From: Mesotaenium endlicherianum
Taxonomy: Eukaryota > Streptophyta > Zygnematophyceae > Zygnematales > Mesotaeniaceae
Direction: 5' to 3'
Length of the DNA stretch: 38,668 nt
Assembly (NCBI GenBank): GCA_009602735.1
Contig: WELA01008926.1
Coordinates: 33,308 to 71,975 of the forward strand
Shown here in pieces: positions 12,301 through 22,704 of the stretch; the first letter of the stretch is position 1, and every line of letters starts with the position of its first letter. Made by a program: the position numbers and the translations under genes. The notes beneath the pieces are model-generated. The model searched no databases, had not been told where the DNA came from, and worked only from the letters and a program-made list of their open reading frames with translations.

Positions 12301-14770
12301 GCCCGCTCGTCGCAGTGTATCAGGGCAAGGGCTGCATGGGCACACAAGAGGCCCACATGCCAAGTCCTCGCTCGCTGGCCCCCGTCCAGGAAGAGTACGC
12401 GTGTGCGTGTTTGTATGTGTGTATCAGGGCATGTGCTGCATGGGCACACAAGAATTCTGTGCATGTGTCTTCAGCAGGCTAGGCTCATAAATCAAGTCCT
12501 CTCTCGCGGACGTGGTGGCGCACAAGGCAAGAGCAGGAGGGCGGACCTCGAGGTTGTGGAGGATGACATTGGTGACGTTGGTGACGACCAGGCCGTTGTC
12601 GAAGATGCGCACGCGCACGCCGCGCGCGTCGATGGTGGTGTTGGGCGCCAGGAACAGCCGCGCCTGCAGGTGGATGTCCATGGACTGCCGGAAGGTGATG
12701 AAGGCGCCACTGCGGAGCGTGTCGACGCCCCACCGGAGGGTGCCGCGTGCGATGCTGCTGGTGCTGTCGCCTGCGTCCTCCACCACGTAGGCGGGCGCGT
12801 CCAGCCCGCCCGTCACGCCCGCGGCAAACCCCGTGGCGCACGTGTAAAGCTGGCGCCCCGCGGCTGCTGGCTGGTACGCACAGTCGGCCATCCCTGAAGG
12901 CTCGGGCGGGCTGCTTTGAGGAGGTGCGAAAAGTTCAACTGGGGGGGGCGCCTGGGCAGTACTCTCTGGGGGTGTGGGGGGGGAGGGAGAGGCAGCAGGT
13001 GGTTGCGGAGTAGGAGGAGGGGGGAAAGGGGGAGATAGCGCGGGAGGTGGAGGTGCCTGAGGGGAGGGAGGAGGAGGAGGGCTCAAGCTGGGACTTGGTG
13101 GGGGGACTGACTNNNNNNNNNNNNNNNNNNNNNNNNNNNNNNNNNNNNNNNNNNNNNNNNNNNNNNNNNNNNNNNNNNNNNNNNNNNNNNNNNNNNNNNN
13201 NNNNNNNNNNNNNNNNNNNNNNNNNNNNNNNNNNNNNNNNNNNNNNNNNNNNNNNNNNNNNNNNNNNNNNNNNNNNNNNNNNNNNNNNNNNNNNNNNNNN
13301 NNNNNNNNNNNNNNNNNNNNNNNNNNNNNNNNNNNNNNNNNNNNNNNNNNNNNNNNNNNNNNNNNNNNNNNNNNNNNNNNNNNNNNNNNNNNNNNNNNNN
13401 NNNNNNNNNNNNNNNNNNNNNNNNNNNNNNNNNNNNNNNNNNNNNNNNNNNNNNNNNNNNNNNNNNNNNNNNNNNNNNNNNNNNNNNNNNNNNNNNNNNN
13501 NNNNNNNNNNNNNNNNNNNNNNNNNNNNNNNNNNNNNNNNNNNNNNNNNNNNNNNNNNNNNNNNNNNNNNNNNNNNNNNNNNNNNNNNNNNNNNNNNNNN
13601 NNNNNNNNNNNNNNNNNNNNNNNNNNNNNNNNNNNNNNNNNNNNNNNNNNNNNNNNNNNNNNNNNNNNNNNNNNNNNNNNNNNNNNNNNNNTTTTTTTTG
13701 GCAGGCGGTGGGCGCACAGGTGCCTTCGGAGACTTGGGAGACTTTGGAGGAGGGGGGAGTGAGCTTTTCTTGGGAGGGGGAGGGGGAGGGGGAGGGAGAG
13801 GGGGTGGACGGCTTGAAGCGCGCTCAGAAGTGCGGGGAGGTGAGGGTGGCGCTGCGGGAGTGCTGCTGGGGCTCCCTATCCTCGAAGCTTCTTGGCCCAC
13901 GATGGACGCAGCTGCTGCGACTGCTCCTGCTGTCGCTCTGTAAATCCCCCCTCGCCTGCTGCCTTCTGCTGGAGCGCCACTGGATGTGCTTCTGATCAGA
14001 GTCACGGAAGAGAGTAGTTGGGGTTGTGCTGATGCCGCGGACGGAGGCATTTTCACCGCAACTTCGGTGGCAGCAGCGTAGCTTGGTCCCTCTGCTGCGA
14101 TGAGTGCGGGTTTCTCCGCCTTGACGGACGCAACTGCTCGCACGTACGATGCGCCGATGTCGGCAGCCAGAGCCTCCCCAGCTGAGCCTGCCAGAGAAGT
14201 GAGACAGATATCATGCACAGATTGGGCAGCCACAAGGTACCTGTGGCTGACTCCGGCGTCAGCGTCAAGTATGCTGTTCTCTGCCTCTGCCATGTTTGCC
14301 AACTCGGTTTGGAGTGCCAGCTGGCAGAAGGTGCCAGCCGTGTTTGATGCTAGAAGCTGCACAACCAGGTCCTGGACGTGGAGCATGCGCGCCATCACGC
14401 TCTCTATCCGCTCGTCCACACCAGTGAGCCTCCTCCTTGACGGAAGTGGCAGCACCTGTGAGCCGAGTGTGATGCTGTCTGTAGACTCTCCATGATTGTT
14501 GTTCCCATTCCTTGTGAGAGAGTGAGTGACTCTCGTGAGTGTGCCCTCCCCATGCTCCAGAGAGAGTCTAGGTGGCGTGCCAGGCAGCGTTGATGAAGGA
14601 GGATCCCGAGATGGGCTCTCTATGGTGAAAGCTGGAGAAGCTAGTGAGTGCCCGGACACTGGCGAGGAGCCAGCTGCAGGCCACACATGCTCTGGCAAGC
14701 GTGCGCAACAGGTTGTTGCGAGCAGAAGGTACAGGGCCACATGAGAGGGTGGCCACAGCAGCCGCTTCAT
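9374..14770 (-). CDS. Secreted polysaccharide lyase family 1 (pectate lyase-like) protein with Ala-rich and Pro-rich N-terminal half
   Basis: Phase-consistent minus-strand exons: 14770 into the N gap; gap to 12547; 12292-12135; 10621-10414; 10162-10093; 9834-9657; a last exon ending at the stop at 9374. The N-terminus is a signal peptide (MKRLLWPPSHVALYLLLATT); an upstream in-frame ATG lies at 14812. About 230 Ala/Ser-rich residues follow, then a Pro-rich linker on both sides of the gap (PPPLPPPPPPPP before, SPPPPPSPQAPPPP after). The lyase domain shows TIDARGVRV, VTNVILHNLE, the family hallmark VWIDH, GTIDVVVNSTDVTISN, MLLGAADGDEFDKSM and QRQPHCRWG, which keeps the RxPxxR catalytic-arginine motif. 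Known family role: calcium-dependent beta-elimination of polygalacturonate. Secretion and a wall- or scale-like linker suggest extracellular-matrix remodelling (inference). One exon pair is falsely duplicated in the assembly (10715-12849), and the junction to the last exon is uncertain. Confidence 0.8.
10287..10380. repeat. CA-rich simple sequence in a lyase-gene intron
   Basis: Runs of CACACA, CATACA and GCATGCACACGC occupy the intron between the exons at 10093-10162 and 10414-10621. No other feature is seen in it. Confidence 0.8.
10715..12849. repeat. Perfect ~1,067-bp tandem duplication joined by one N (probable assembly artefact)
   Basis: 10715-11781 and 11783-12849 are the same sequence at a constant offset of 1,068, including introns and all third codon positions, with a single N at 11782 between them. 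Both copies contain the lyase exon ending VTNVILHNLE (3' part) and the whole VWIDH exon (11067-11224 and 12135-12292). Identical introns and the one-base N argue for two contig ends that overlap but were not merged. The lyase gene reads normally if one copy is removed: the frame and splice phases then join 12850 to 10714 through a single copy. A very recent real duplication is the alternative. Confidence 0.9.
13113..13691. other. Assembly gap (579 N)
   Basis: A run of N within the proline-rich part of the lyase gene. Proline-codon repeats flank both sides, so the missing sequence is probably more low-complexity linker, perhaps with an intron. Gap size may be an estimate, so reading frames drawn through it are meaningless. 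Confidence 0.98.
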
Positions 14771-15088
14771 CGTGGAGTCAGATGAGACCTGCACGTCACA
14801 CACACTTGCCATGAATTGCTAGTGTCAATCACCTGGAGAACGAGGGTGCCATGCTGTGAGTGTATTAGTGAGCGTCTTAAAACGTGGTCATGAATAACCG
14901 ACAGCGCACAGCAACATGAGAAGCAACCACCAACTGCATTTGGTTCTACCACGTACACAGAGAAAGACATGAAACAAATAGCACTGACCGTTCGAATGAT
15001 TGGACTGAGTGCATCAGCTAATTCTATGCTTGGCTCCTTCCAGTTGAGCAACCAGACATACCCAATTGAGAACTATAATGTTTCAGTC

Positions 15089-15096
15089 CTTTTATA
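15089..15096 (-). promoter_or_regulatory. Candidate TATA box of the lyase gene
   Basis: On the minus strand the sequence reads GATATAAAAGG, about 320 bases before the ATG at 14770. It is the best TATA match upstream of the gene and matches the TATAAAAG upstream of the molybdo-flavoenzyme gene at 32126. No initiator was identified. Confidence 0.4.
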
Positions 15097-15099
15097 TCT

Positions 15100-16175
15100 C
15101 TACAGGACTTCATGATCACGTACTGGGTCGATTGATGACCTTTTCTTGACATTTCTCTCTCTTCCTCTCTACGGGTCCAACATGCAGTACTTCCTAAGAA
15201 GAGGCGGCTAGTAAAAACTCGCTGTCACGTTACCTGCCTTTCACACATTCTTCACGTCCTTAATTTTATTGAGGGCTCTAACAGCCTCCCTGACATGACC
15301 TCTACAGCACGTCCCCCGTCTTTCCTTGCTCATCCAGAGGAAGTTTGGCGTTGATTCAACTTTGCCCACACCTCCTCGCTGGACTTTTGGTATGCCCTTG
15401 GACGTGCTTTGCTGATCACTACTCCACCGACCTCCTTGTCGGTGAAGTAGTTCTGGTAAGGTCTGCAGAGTTTTGGACCAACTTGTTCCGACGTTTGGAT
15501 ACAGTGCTGAGAGTGGTACCTCATGCTGACCTCATCAAAGGTATCAATTTCGGTTGTTAGCCGGGTCAAACCAGGTAGTACCTAGATGCCAACTGGACGC
15601 ATCGGTACGCCTGTTATATTGGCATCAGCTGGCATCAGTTGGCACACACGGGCTTACACCAGCCACACACCAGCTTACAGAAGAGATGACCAAACTCCAG
15701 AGTCCAGACTCTAGTGCCCACCTGTTCTGACTTCTACACTAAATGCAGCCGGACCCGGCCAGACCTATACTGAGCCATGTGCAGCGTGAATTTGTTGGAT
15801 CTTGTACAATGCTAGTGGTGTCTACTAATCTGTATTATGTAGGGCCTAGCTGGCCCCAGGATTGGCATAAAATTCAATGTTATTTGCCTTTTTGGATGTT
15901 TTAAAATCCCGAAAATTTGTAAATTATGTCGAAAGAAATCCTGGTCATTGGGAGCGGATGTCGCGTAAAATCCCAATTTTTCCTAGTTTCCTTTAAAAAA
16001 TGTCGTGGGATGTTATTACGCCATCAGAAAATTCTACCAAATTGTGTCGGATGTTCTTGAAAACCCTGACCGTAGCCCAGAGCAGGCCAGAGGATGTTTC
16101 CGAAATTTTCCGAAATCCGCGACTTTTGTCGAATCTTGGGGCCTGGGGCCTAGGCCCTAGGGAGCTTCAGGAGAG
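15100..16175. other. Unassigned sequence upstream of the lyase gene
   Basis: No convincing gene. A 79-codon minus-strand open frame (15569-15330) has a protein-like composition but no recognisable motif and could be a fragment of a mobile element. 15850-16130 is AT-rich with loosely repeated phrases such as 'aaaatcccgaaaattt' and 'aaaatcccaattttt'. Confidence 0.35.
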
Positions 16176-17760
16176 TGTCGCCACTTCAATCAGTTTGACG
16201 GCACCGCACGCGTGACGCAAGCAACGGCCGCCCAGGTACGGAAGGTCAACATTGACTCACCGACCACTTCACTCACCTCTGCGTGGTCAGCATTGAAAGT
16301 CAGAGTCCAAGTCACACGAAAGCGTGATTAAGACCAATTCAAAATCGACGCTCAGTGATGGGTGGGACAGTTAAGTCAGTCGAGAAGCTGCTATGCTAAG
16401 TAAGACCAATAAATGGTCTGCACCAGCAGCTACCAAGTCAAGCATTGTTGATTGGGCAGCCACCTTGGAAAGGCCATCTCAGCCTTGGACTCGTGGTGAG
16501 GCTGCTACGTCTTTTACAGCCACCTTAGGCGACATGGGTTCTAAGGCCACAAAGATGTGCACGCTAACAGAAAGGCTAACAGCCACGCACGACCGTCACG
16601 AGGTGTACATGCACGTTAAGTGACGTTGAATAACTCAAGCTATCTCGAGGAATAACTGTACGATTGGCATGCATGCTAAGCGCTGTGACTAAGCGTTGGA
16701 ATTCTCAAGGGAGAATGGCATGCGTGGTACCTGGGAAAGGCACAAGCCCTGCACGATCTCACCTCATTCTTACCTCGCACATTTTGCCAAGAAGCAGAAT
16801 GGAGCGCAGGATCAAAAGGAAAAGAGAAAGAAGGGCGCGAAGGAGAAGGAGTTCCTAAGGCCACAGGTTAGCCAGGAAGCCACGCTTCTGCCAACGCTTA
16901 AGAGATTCACTCTCAGTGTATCATAGAAAAATTTAGGAATTCTCAAGAAGGGATTCCACTTGAAAGAAGTAGAAAAACTTACAAAATAGAATCTGTTAGG
17001 AGTTCTAGCGCAGATCTGGACCAAACACCACAAACGTGTGAAGAGTACATAAAATGGTGAGTGCTGTGTTAGTTTCCAAGTTCTCAGAAGTCTCAATAGT
17101 TGTTTTGCTGTTAGCAAGCAGGATTAGCAAGCATAGCCCTCAGTGAAGAGCTGAGTGAGCTTAGCTAGCAGTGGAAATTGTTAGGCGCGGTTTTGAGCAA
17201 AGAGCTCAAGCCAGGCCGGCATAGATGCTATAGTTTCAGAGTTCTGTAAGCTGTGACTTGGTGAAAGTTAAGCGAAAGCCCTGGTGGGCGAGTTTTTTTG
17301 AAACTTGGTGTTGTTATGTTGATCTGCTTAGACGTGATTACTACAAACTAGAATTTGTTCACTTGTGCAACCCTCAATTTGGGTTAAAGCCTATTTAGAA
17401 GTACGACGCTTCTCTCCTTGTAGAGAAAAGTGAGAGATAGAAAACTTTTTGCAAAAATTGCTAAATCCTGGAATAGAAACCAAGGAGGATTGGCTTAGTG
17501 TGAAAAACACTAAGTGATGGCCCCCTCACTGAATGGTGCGAGTGCAAGAAGACCAAAAATGAGTCAAACACAGTCAGCCTGCCACCGACACACGTGCAAA
17601 GGGCAACCGACCAGGTTATTTTCCAAGTCAGAGATGCACCTGCCAGTCAACCAAGGAAAACTTACACGTGTAAAGAACCACCGACACATGACCCAGATCG
17701 ACGACACACCTGCTGGAAATCCACGCGCGTGCCGACGTTCCGACGCCTTTAGGCACGACG
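16176..17760 (+). mobile_element. LTR family B, solo copy 1
   Basis: Similar along most of its length to the reverse complement of 20981-21708 plus 30509-31133. Shared landmarks include 'tttgacgg..ccgcacgcg', 'cccaggtacggaa' followed by 'tcaac.ttgactcaccgacc', 'ggcgcggt', 'gtttcagagtt', 'aaagttaagcgaaagcc' and 'ccgacacacgtgc'. It begins TGTCGC and ends GGCACGACG, where the other copy ends CGACA. Candidate 4-base flanks AGAG/ATAG differ by one base. No coding domain is present, consistent with a solo LTR or another non-coding repeat. Confidence 0.6.
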
Positions 17761-17870
17761 ATAGTAGATACTTGATGGACGCGCTGATAGCCTGGTAGTG
17801 ACCGGGAGTTACCATAAATAATGGCCCGGGGCATGGGGTGAGGGAAGTGAAATGGAGAGGGGAGTTATGG

Positions 17871-17889
17871 AGGGCCCTTAAAGGGCCCT
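17871..17889. repeat. Near-perfect palindrome
   Basis: 'agggccctt' and its reverse complement are separated by a single base. It lies in the short gap between LTR B copy 1 and solo LTR A. A related GGCC-rich palindrome ('ggggcctaggccc') lies near 16146, just before LTR B copy 1. Function unknown. Confidence 0.6.
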
Positions 17890-17967
17890 GGGGCCTAAGC
17901 CCTCCCTGGGGGGCTCGAGTCTCGACTTCTCAATCATGTTATGGCGTGGCCACTGGCAATTGCCAAG

Positions 17968-18687
17968 TGAAATGAATCGACTTATCAAATAGGCGATTAA
18001 CAATTAATAAAGATCTTTATATCAGCAAGTAATCTTTATGGATTTTTCGTTAACTGATGAAACGGCAAAAGGACAACACACTAGCGGTGAACAACACTCG
18101 TAAGTCAAATGCGAGTAAACTAGCATCAACAATGCAATCAGTAAAACTCATACATAAGCAAGGTTAGAAGACAGTGCGTATCAATGGCTTCTCGCTTTGG
18201 ATTCAGATCTCTCCTAGTAAGCTGTACAAGAGAGTTGGCCTCGTTTCCGAATGCCGAACCCGGGAGCAATACCTAGCATATGTACATGGAATGAGTTTAC
18301 TGTTCAACGGCAAGTGCGATGGCACCGCCTACCCGGGAGTTAACCACGCTGGCAGGACCTCGGTTAACCAAATCCACCGCCATCTCCCATCATCCCGAAT
18401 CACCATCCATCCTAAGGATGTCATCTGGCCATTCATCTAGCACACCACACCTAGATGCATCTCTAGGTAGTTCGCTGCGACCGAGTACGGAAGTCAGCTG
18501 GCTGGCAAAGAATGTGTCAGCGGGCTGACTTAAGCTGACTTCAGCCTGCTGCTTTTGGCTGAGTCATTTAACTGATATTAAATATATTATCCAGCAGACT
18601 GACTATTAACTAGAGTTCAGCAGGCTGAACTTAATAAAACTTATATTTAAATGAATATTATATAAACCAGTATACTGATTCATTACA
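17968..18687 (-). mobile_element. Solo LTR of chromovirus family A
   Basis: 720 bases, closely similar to the two LTRs of the full-length element at 21709-30508. It starts TGAAATGAATC and ends GATTCATTACA. The flanking five bases are CCAAG on both sides (17963-17967 and 18688-18692), a perfect target-site duplication. It is therefore a genuine insertion whose internal region was lost by LTR-LTR recombination, and it fixes the family's duplication length at five bases. Orientation follows the full-length copy. Confidence 0.88.
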
Positions 18688-18717
18688 CCAAGTATGACCG
18701 TTTGCATAAGGGTTGGT

Positions 18718-19290
18718 TTAGGCCCAGTTTACAGTGGTCACAAGCACTCAATTGATCAATGCAAATAGCGGGATTGAAAACTACGAGATCGTAGCGACGA
18801 AGACAAAATAGCCGACCAAGTTTCAAACAGCTACACAAAAAAGCGTTTACAGTGCACAGGCACAAAATTGATTGAAGGAGTTGTCAAATTCCCTCCACAC
18901 GATGTCGCGCTTTGACTACTCCTTGTCGTCCCAAAATCGTTGCCAAAAAACAGAAAGTACTCCATGAGTACATCTTTATTTGAATCCCCTACCTAATATC
19001 GACAGTCCTTGTCGATCGAGTGATGGGCGAGGAGGGGTCATTCGAGGGGTCTAACACATGTCAGGATCTCAAACCTGCTCAAGAGCAGGTTTGAAAATCC
19101 GAGTTCGATTGATCGAAAGTACAAAGTTCAATCAATTTCTTTACCAACTTCAATCAATCACGTCGCGCCTAAAGACCACTGTAAACAACACTTTTATCGC
19201 GCTCAAATTGAAAGCGTACTTACAGGTACCGCTTCGTACTTTTCAATCAATTAGGTCACAATTGATTTGCCCACTGTAAACCGGGCCTTA
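18718..19290. mobile_element. Non-autonomous terminal-inverted-repeat element C2
   Basis: The left end reads TTAGGCCCAGTTTACAGTGG and the right end is the inverse (CCACTGTAAACCGGGCCTTA). No coding region. It contains a perfect 11-bp hairpin with a 2-base loop at 19070-19093. The internal motif 'gtttacagtg' recurs near 18846 and, inverted, near 19170, typical of subterminal repeats in DNA transposons. The transposase superfamily cannot be assigned. Confidence 0.6.
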
Positions 19291-19744
19291 GGCCCGGTTG
19301 ACAGTGGGCACTCGCGACGAAGTTCTATTCCGCTCATCGCGCTATTCCGGTTATGGCGCTATTATGAAACTCATTAGTAAAAAGACTTATTCAAATGCAA
19401 AAAGAATGACATTTCAACTTTTGGTTTACAGTGAGCAACGTCCCTGCTATTCCATTGATCGTCAAATTCCTCTATACAAGCGTCGCGATTTGCATCTCCT
19501 TTCTTTAACGGGGGGATAGGTCACACCCAGGCAAGTGTTTCAAATTTGGCGACAAATTACGCGACGGAGTACAATAGAAGGGCTTGACGAGTCGATTTTG
19601 ACGTGTACGCCAGGGTATTTGGCACGACCAATGACTTCGGAATAGTAAGGTAGGAGGTGGGTCTTGATTCCTGAAAACGCAATTGACCTCTCAAGCACAA
19701 TTGAGTTTTAAACTATGCTGTTCACTTTTTGTCAATATCCAATT

Positions 19745-20653
19745 TTAAGGGCTGGTGTACAGTGGGCACTCGCGTGATGTGCTACTCCGCCGTTCGCGCT
19801 GCTTTCTTTTCTGCCATTCAACTTTATACACATACTATTGAATTTCAAAATGACGAGTACCTTGGACTTTTGGTTTACAGTGCCCACGCCTTTTAACTAT
19901 TCAAACGCGAGTTGAACGCCCCAACCTAGCATGTCAGGATTTGAATGACCTTTTTCCTCGGACGAAACGGTCACCCTCAAATTCACTTCAAATTTAACTC
20001 CAAATTTTTGCACAATTTGGTATCAAATTTGAGCTTTTCTTTTGTTCCCGCTCGACATCGAAACCACTTCACTATATACTAGCTACTCTTTGCATTTTCC
20101 ATTCATTGCTTCTTTTGAGGTTAAGAATTCCTAGCGTTCGTTGAACGATTATTGCAAAGTGAGATAACCTTCTTTGCCTTCGCTGCTATGTAGTTGCAGT
20201 TTCTGCTTTGCATGTTCGGTGGAGTTTGGCGCGAAATGAAAATTTAGGATTTTTTGTGTGCGTTGCTTTTGGCACACAAGAATTCAAAAAAGGGAAAAGG
20301 TACAAGATTAGTACCATAGGAGGGATTTGACAAGACCTTTTGACATGTACGTTCACGTACGATAGTGGCTTTTACCGGATGAAATAGATGATAGCGAGTG
20401 TATGTTCAATTGCAAAAAACTCAAATGACCTCGATAGGTCATTTGAGTTTCGCGCTGTAATGCCGAGTTTTGGCTTGTAGTTCAATTTTACAAAACCCTC
20501 TTTTCAATCATGAAACAAGCCCGAAAACCACTGTAAACCACGTTTGGGACGTCGATAAACAACATTGAAAGCATCACTGTACTCTCGGGGACACGCAAGT
20601 ACATTTGAAATGGATAGTGGCGCTAATTAGCGCCCACTGTGAACCAGCCCTAA
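19745..20653. mobile_element. Non-autonomous terminal-inverted-repeat element C1
   Basis: The left end 'aagggctggtgtacagtggg' pairs with the right end 'cccactgtgaaccagccctaa'. About 0.9 kb with no coding capacity. It holds a perfect 15-bp hairpin with a CGAT loop at 20417-20450. Internal copies of 'gtttacagtg' occur near 19874 and, inverted, near 20530. It appears to be inserted in C3. Confidence 0.6.
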
Positions 20654-21708
20654 GTGTCGAATAACTGGATAGCAAGCAGCCCGCCTAAGTGCACTGTAAA
20701 CCATGGGGTGCTAACTGTCACAACGTGTCCCAAAATATTAATTATTTTCGCAAACTTTGCAAGTGCGTCCGCCAAGATCCTTGCCTCATTGATTTTGAGC
20801 GCAGCGTTCAATGTATACGCAGTGCGGTATACGCAGTGCGGTGTATGAATGCGAACAATTGAGTTTTGGCGCAACAACCTCGACAAAAGCGCCAATAGTT
20901 GTATTATATTGACAATTATCACATCACATGTGATCGGATATATCACAGAGATGGCAATGGCATTGATTCTTGGTGCAATGTGTCGTGCCTAACAATGTCG
21001 GTCCCTTGGCACGGCCGTAGCCTTCAGCACGTGTGCCTTCGACCTGGTCGATGTGTCGGTGGCCCTCCTCACGTGTGGGCAAACATGGTCGATCGACCTT
21101 CGCACGTGTGTCGGTGACAAGCCTTACCAAGGTTGACCCATCCCTGGGCTCCTGAACTTGCACCATGCAACCATGACCAACACTCAGAGCAATGTTCTCC
21201 TTCTCCCAGCTCTCACCATCTGCTTATCCTAAGACTTAGCAGAAAATTTTAAAAATACTTGCCTTGCCTTAATTCCTCTTACAAGGACGGAAGTCTCTTA
21301 CTTCTACATAGGCTTTATGCCTTAAGGTTCTTGGGTTCACAGGCGAGCAAATTGTAGTTTGCATAAATCACACTCTAAGCAGCTTGACATACAACGTCAT
21401 ATTCAGAGAAAGTCGCCCTTCAGGCTTTCGCTTAACTTTCACAAAGTCACAGCTTATAAAACTCTGAAACTACACGTCTATGCTAGCCTGGGTCAAGCTC
21501 TTCACTTAACACCGCGCCTTCACAGTTCTTCACTGCCAGGCTAGGCTCACTCAGTTCTTCATTGAGAGCTTTATCTGCCAATACTACCCTCTCTCTTCGA
21601 GATGCGAATGCGACTTCTGAGAACTTGGAAACTAACACACAACTCACCATTTTAAGGCTGCTTCACACACACTTGTGGCGTTCGGCCGAATCTGTGCTAA
21701 TCTTCTAG

Positions 21709-22429
21709 TGTAATGAATCGACTTACCAAATAGGCGATTAACAATTAATAAAGATCTTTATATCAGCAAGTAATCTTTATGGTATATTCCGTTAACTGGT
21801 TAAACAACAAAGGACAACACACTAGCAGTGAATAATACTCGTCAGTCAAATGAGAGTAAACTAGCATCAATAATGCAAATCAATAAACTCATACATAAGC
21901 AAGGTTAGAAGACAATGCGTATCAATGGCTTCTCGCCTTGGATTCAGATCTCTCTCAGTAAGCTGTACAAGAGAGTTGGCCTCGTTTCCGAATGCCGAAC
22001 TCGAGAGCAATGCCTAGCATATGTACATGGAATGAGTTTACTGTTCAACGGTCAGTGCGATGGCACCGCCTACCCGGGAGTTAACCACGTTGGTAGGACC
22101 TCGGTTAACCAAATCCACCGCCATCTCCCCTCATCCCGAATCGCCATCCATCATAGGGATGTCATTTGGCGATTCATCTAGCATACCACACTTAGATGCA
22201 TATCGAGGCAGTTCGCTGCTACCGAGTACGGAAGTCAGCTGGCTGTCAAAGAATGTGTCAGCAAGCTGACTTAAGTTGACTTCAGCCTGCTGCTTTCGGC
22301 CGAGTCATTCAACTAATATTAATTATAAAGTCCAGAAGACTGATTATTAACTAGAGTTCAGCAGGCTGATTTTAATTAACTATTATATTTAAATGAATAT
22401 TATATCAACTAATATACTGATTCATTACA
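21709..22429 (-). repeat. 3' LTR of chromovirus A
   Basis: 721 bases, TGTAATGAATC...GATTCATTACA, the termini being inverted repeats. It differs from the 5' LTR by about 14 substitutions, counted by eye. It abuts LTR B sequence on its left. Confidence 0.93.
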
Positions 22430-22442
22430 ATCCCTCCAACTT
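22430..22442 (-). promoter_or_regulatory. Polypurine tract
   Basis: On the minus strand the sequence just upstream of the 3' LTR is AAGTTGGAGGGAT, a purine-rich tract at the expected place for plus-strand DNA priming. Near-identical tracts occur again at about 24384-24395 and 24444-24455. Confidence 0.7.
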
Positions 22443-22704
22443 ATCATGTTGTCGCCTCGACAACATTAAAANACAACACTAACACTAATATCAGCGTGCT
22501 GTCTCTTCCGTCCCCAACCTACTGCCATTAGGAGGGAGATGTCCCTGAGGCCCTATACTCAGGGGAGCCAGACCTCCTCCTGTCTTGGGGTCTTCTGAAG
22601 CCTGTCAGAGAGGGAGGTTCCGTGTAAGGCCCCTGCGGAGAACGCAGTAACTGGGCTGTTTCCTCTTGCACAGTCTGGAGGGAGGCAGCCTTCTCCTGGG
22701 CAGC

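Noticed and set aside
10767-12482. Two identical 215-codon plus-strand frames (10767-11414 and 11835-12482)
   Set aside because: They are antisense to the lyase exons and introns and identical only because the block is duplicated in the assembly.
13047-13943. Open frames running through the N gap on both strands
   Set aside because: The N gap hides stops and its length may be arbitrary, so frames on either side cannot be joined. On the minus strand the real post-gap frame is the proline-rich one leading into the lyase domain.
16176-17760. LTR B copy 1 as a protein-coding element
   Set aside because: Only short open frames without retrotransposon motifs are present; the similarity to copy 2 is of non-coding type.
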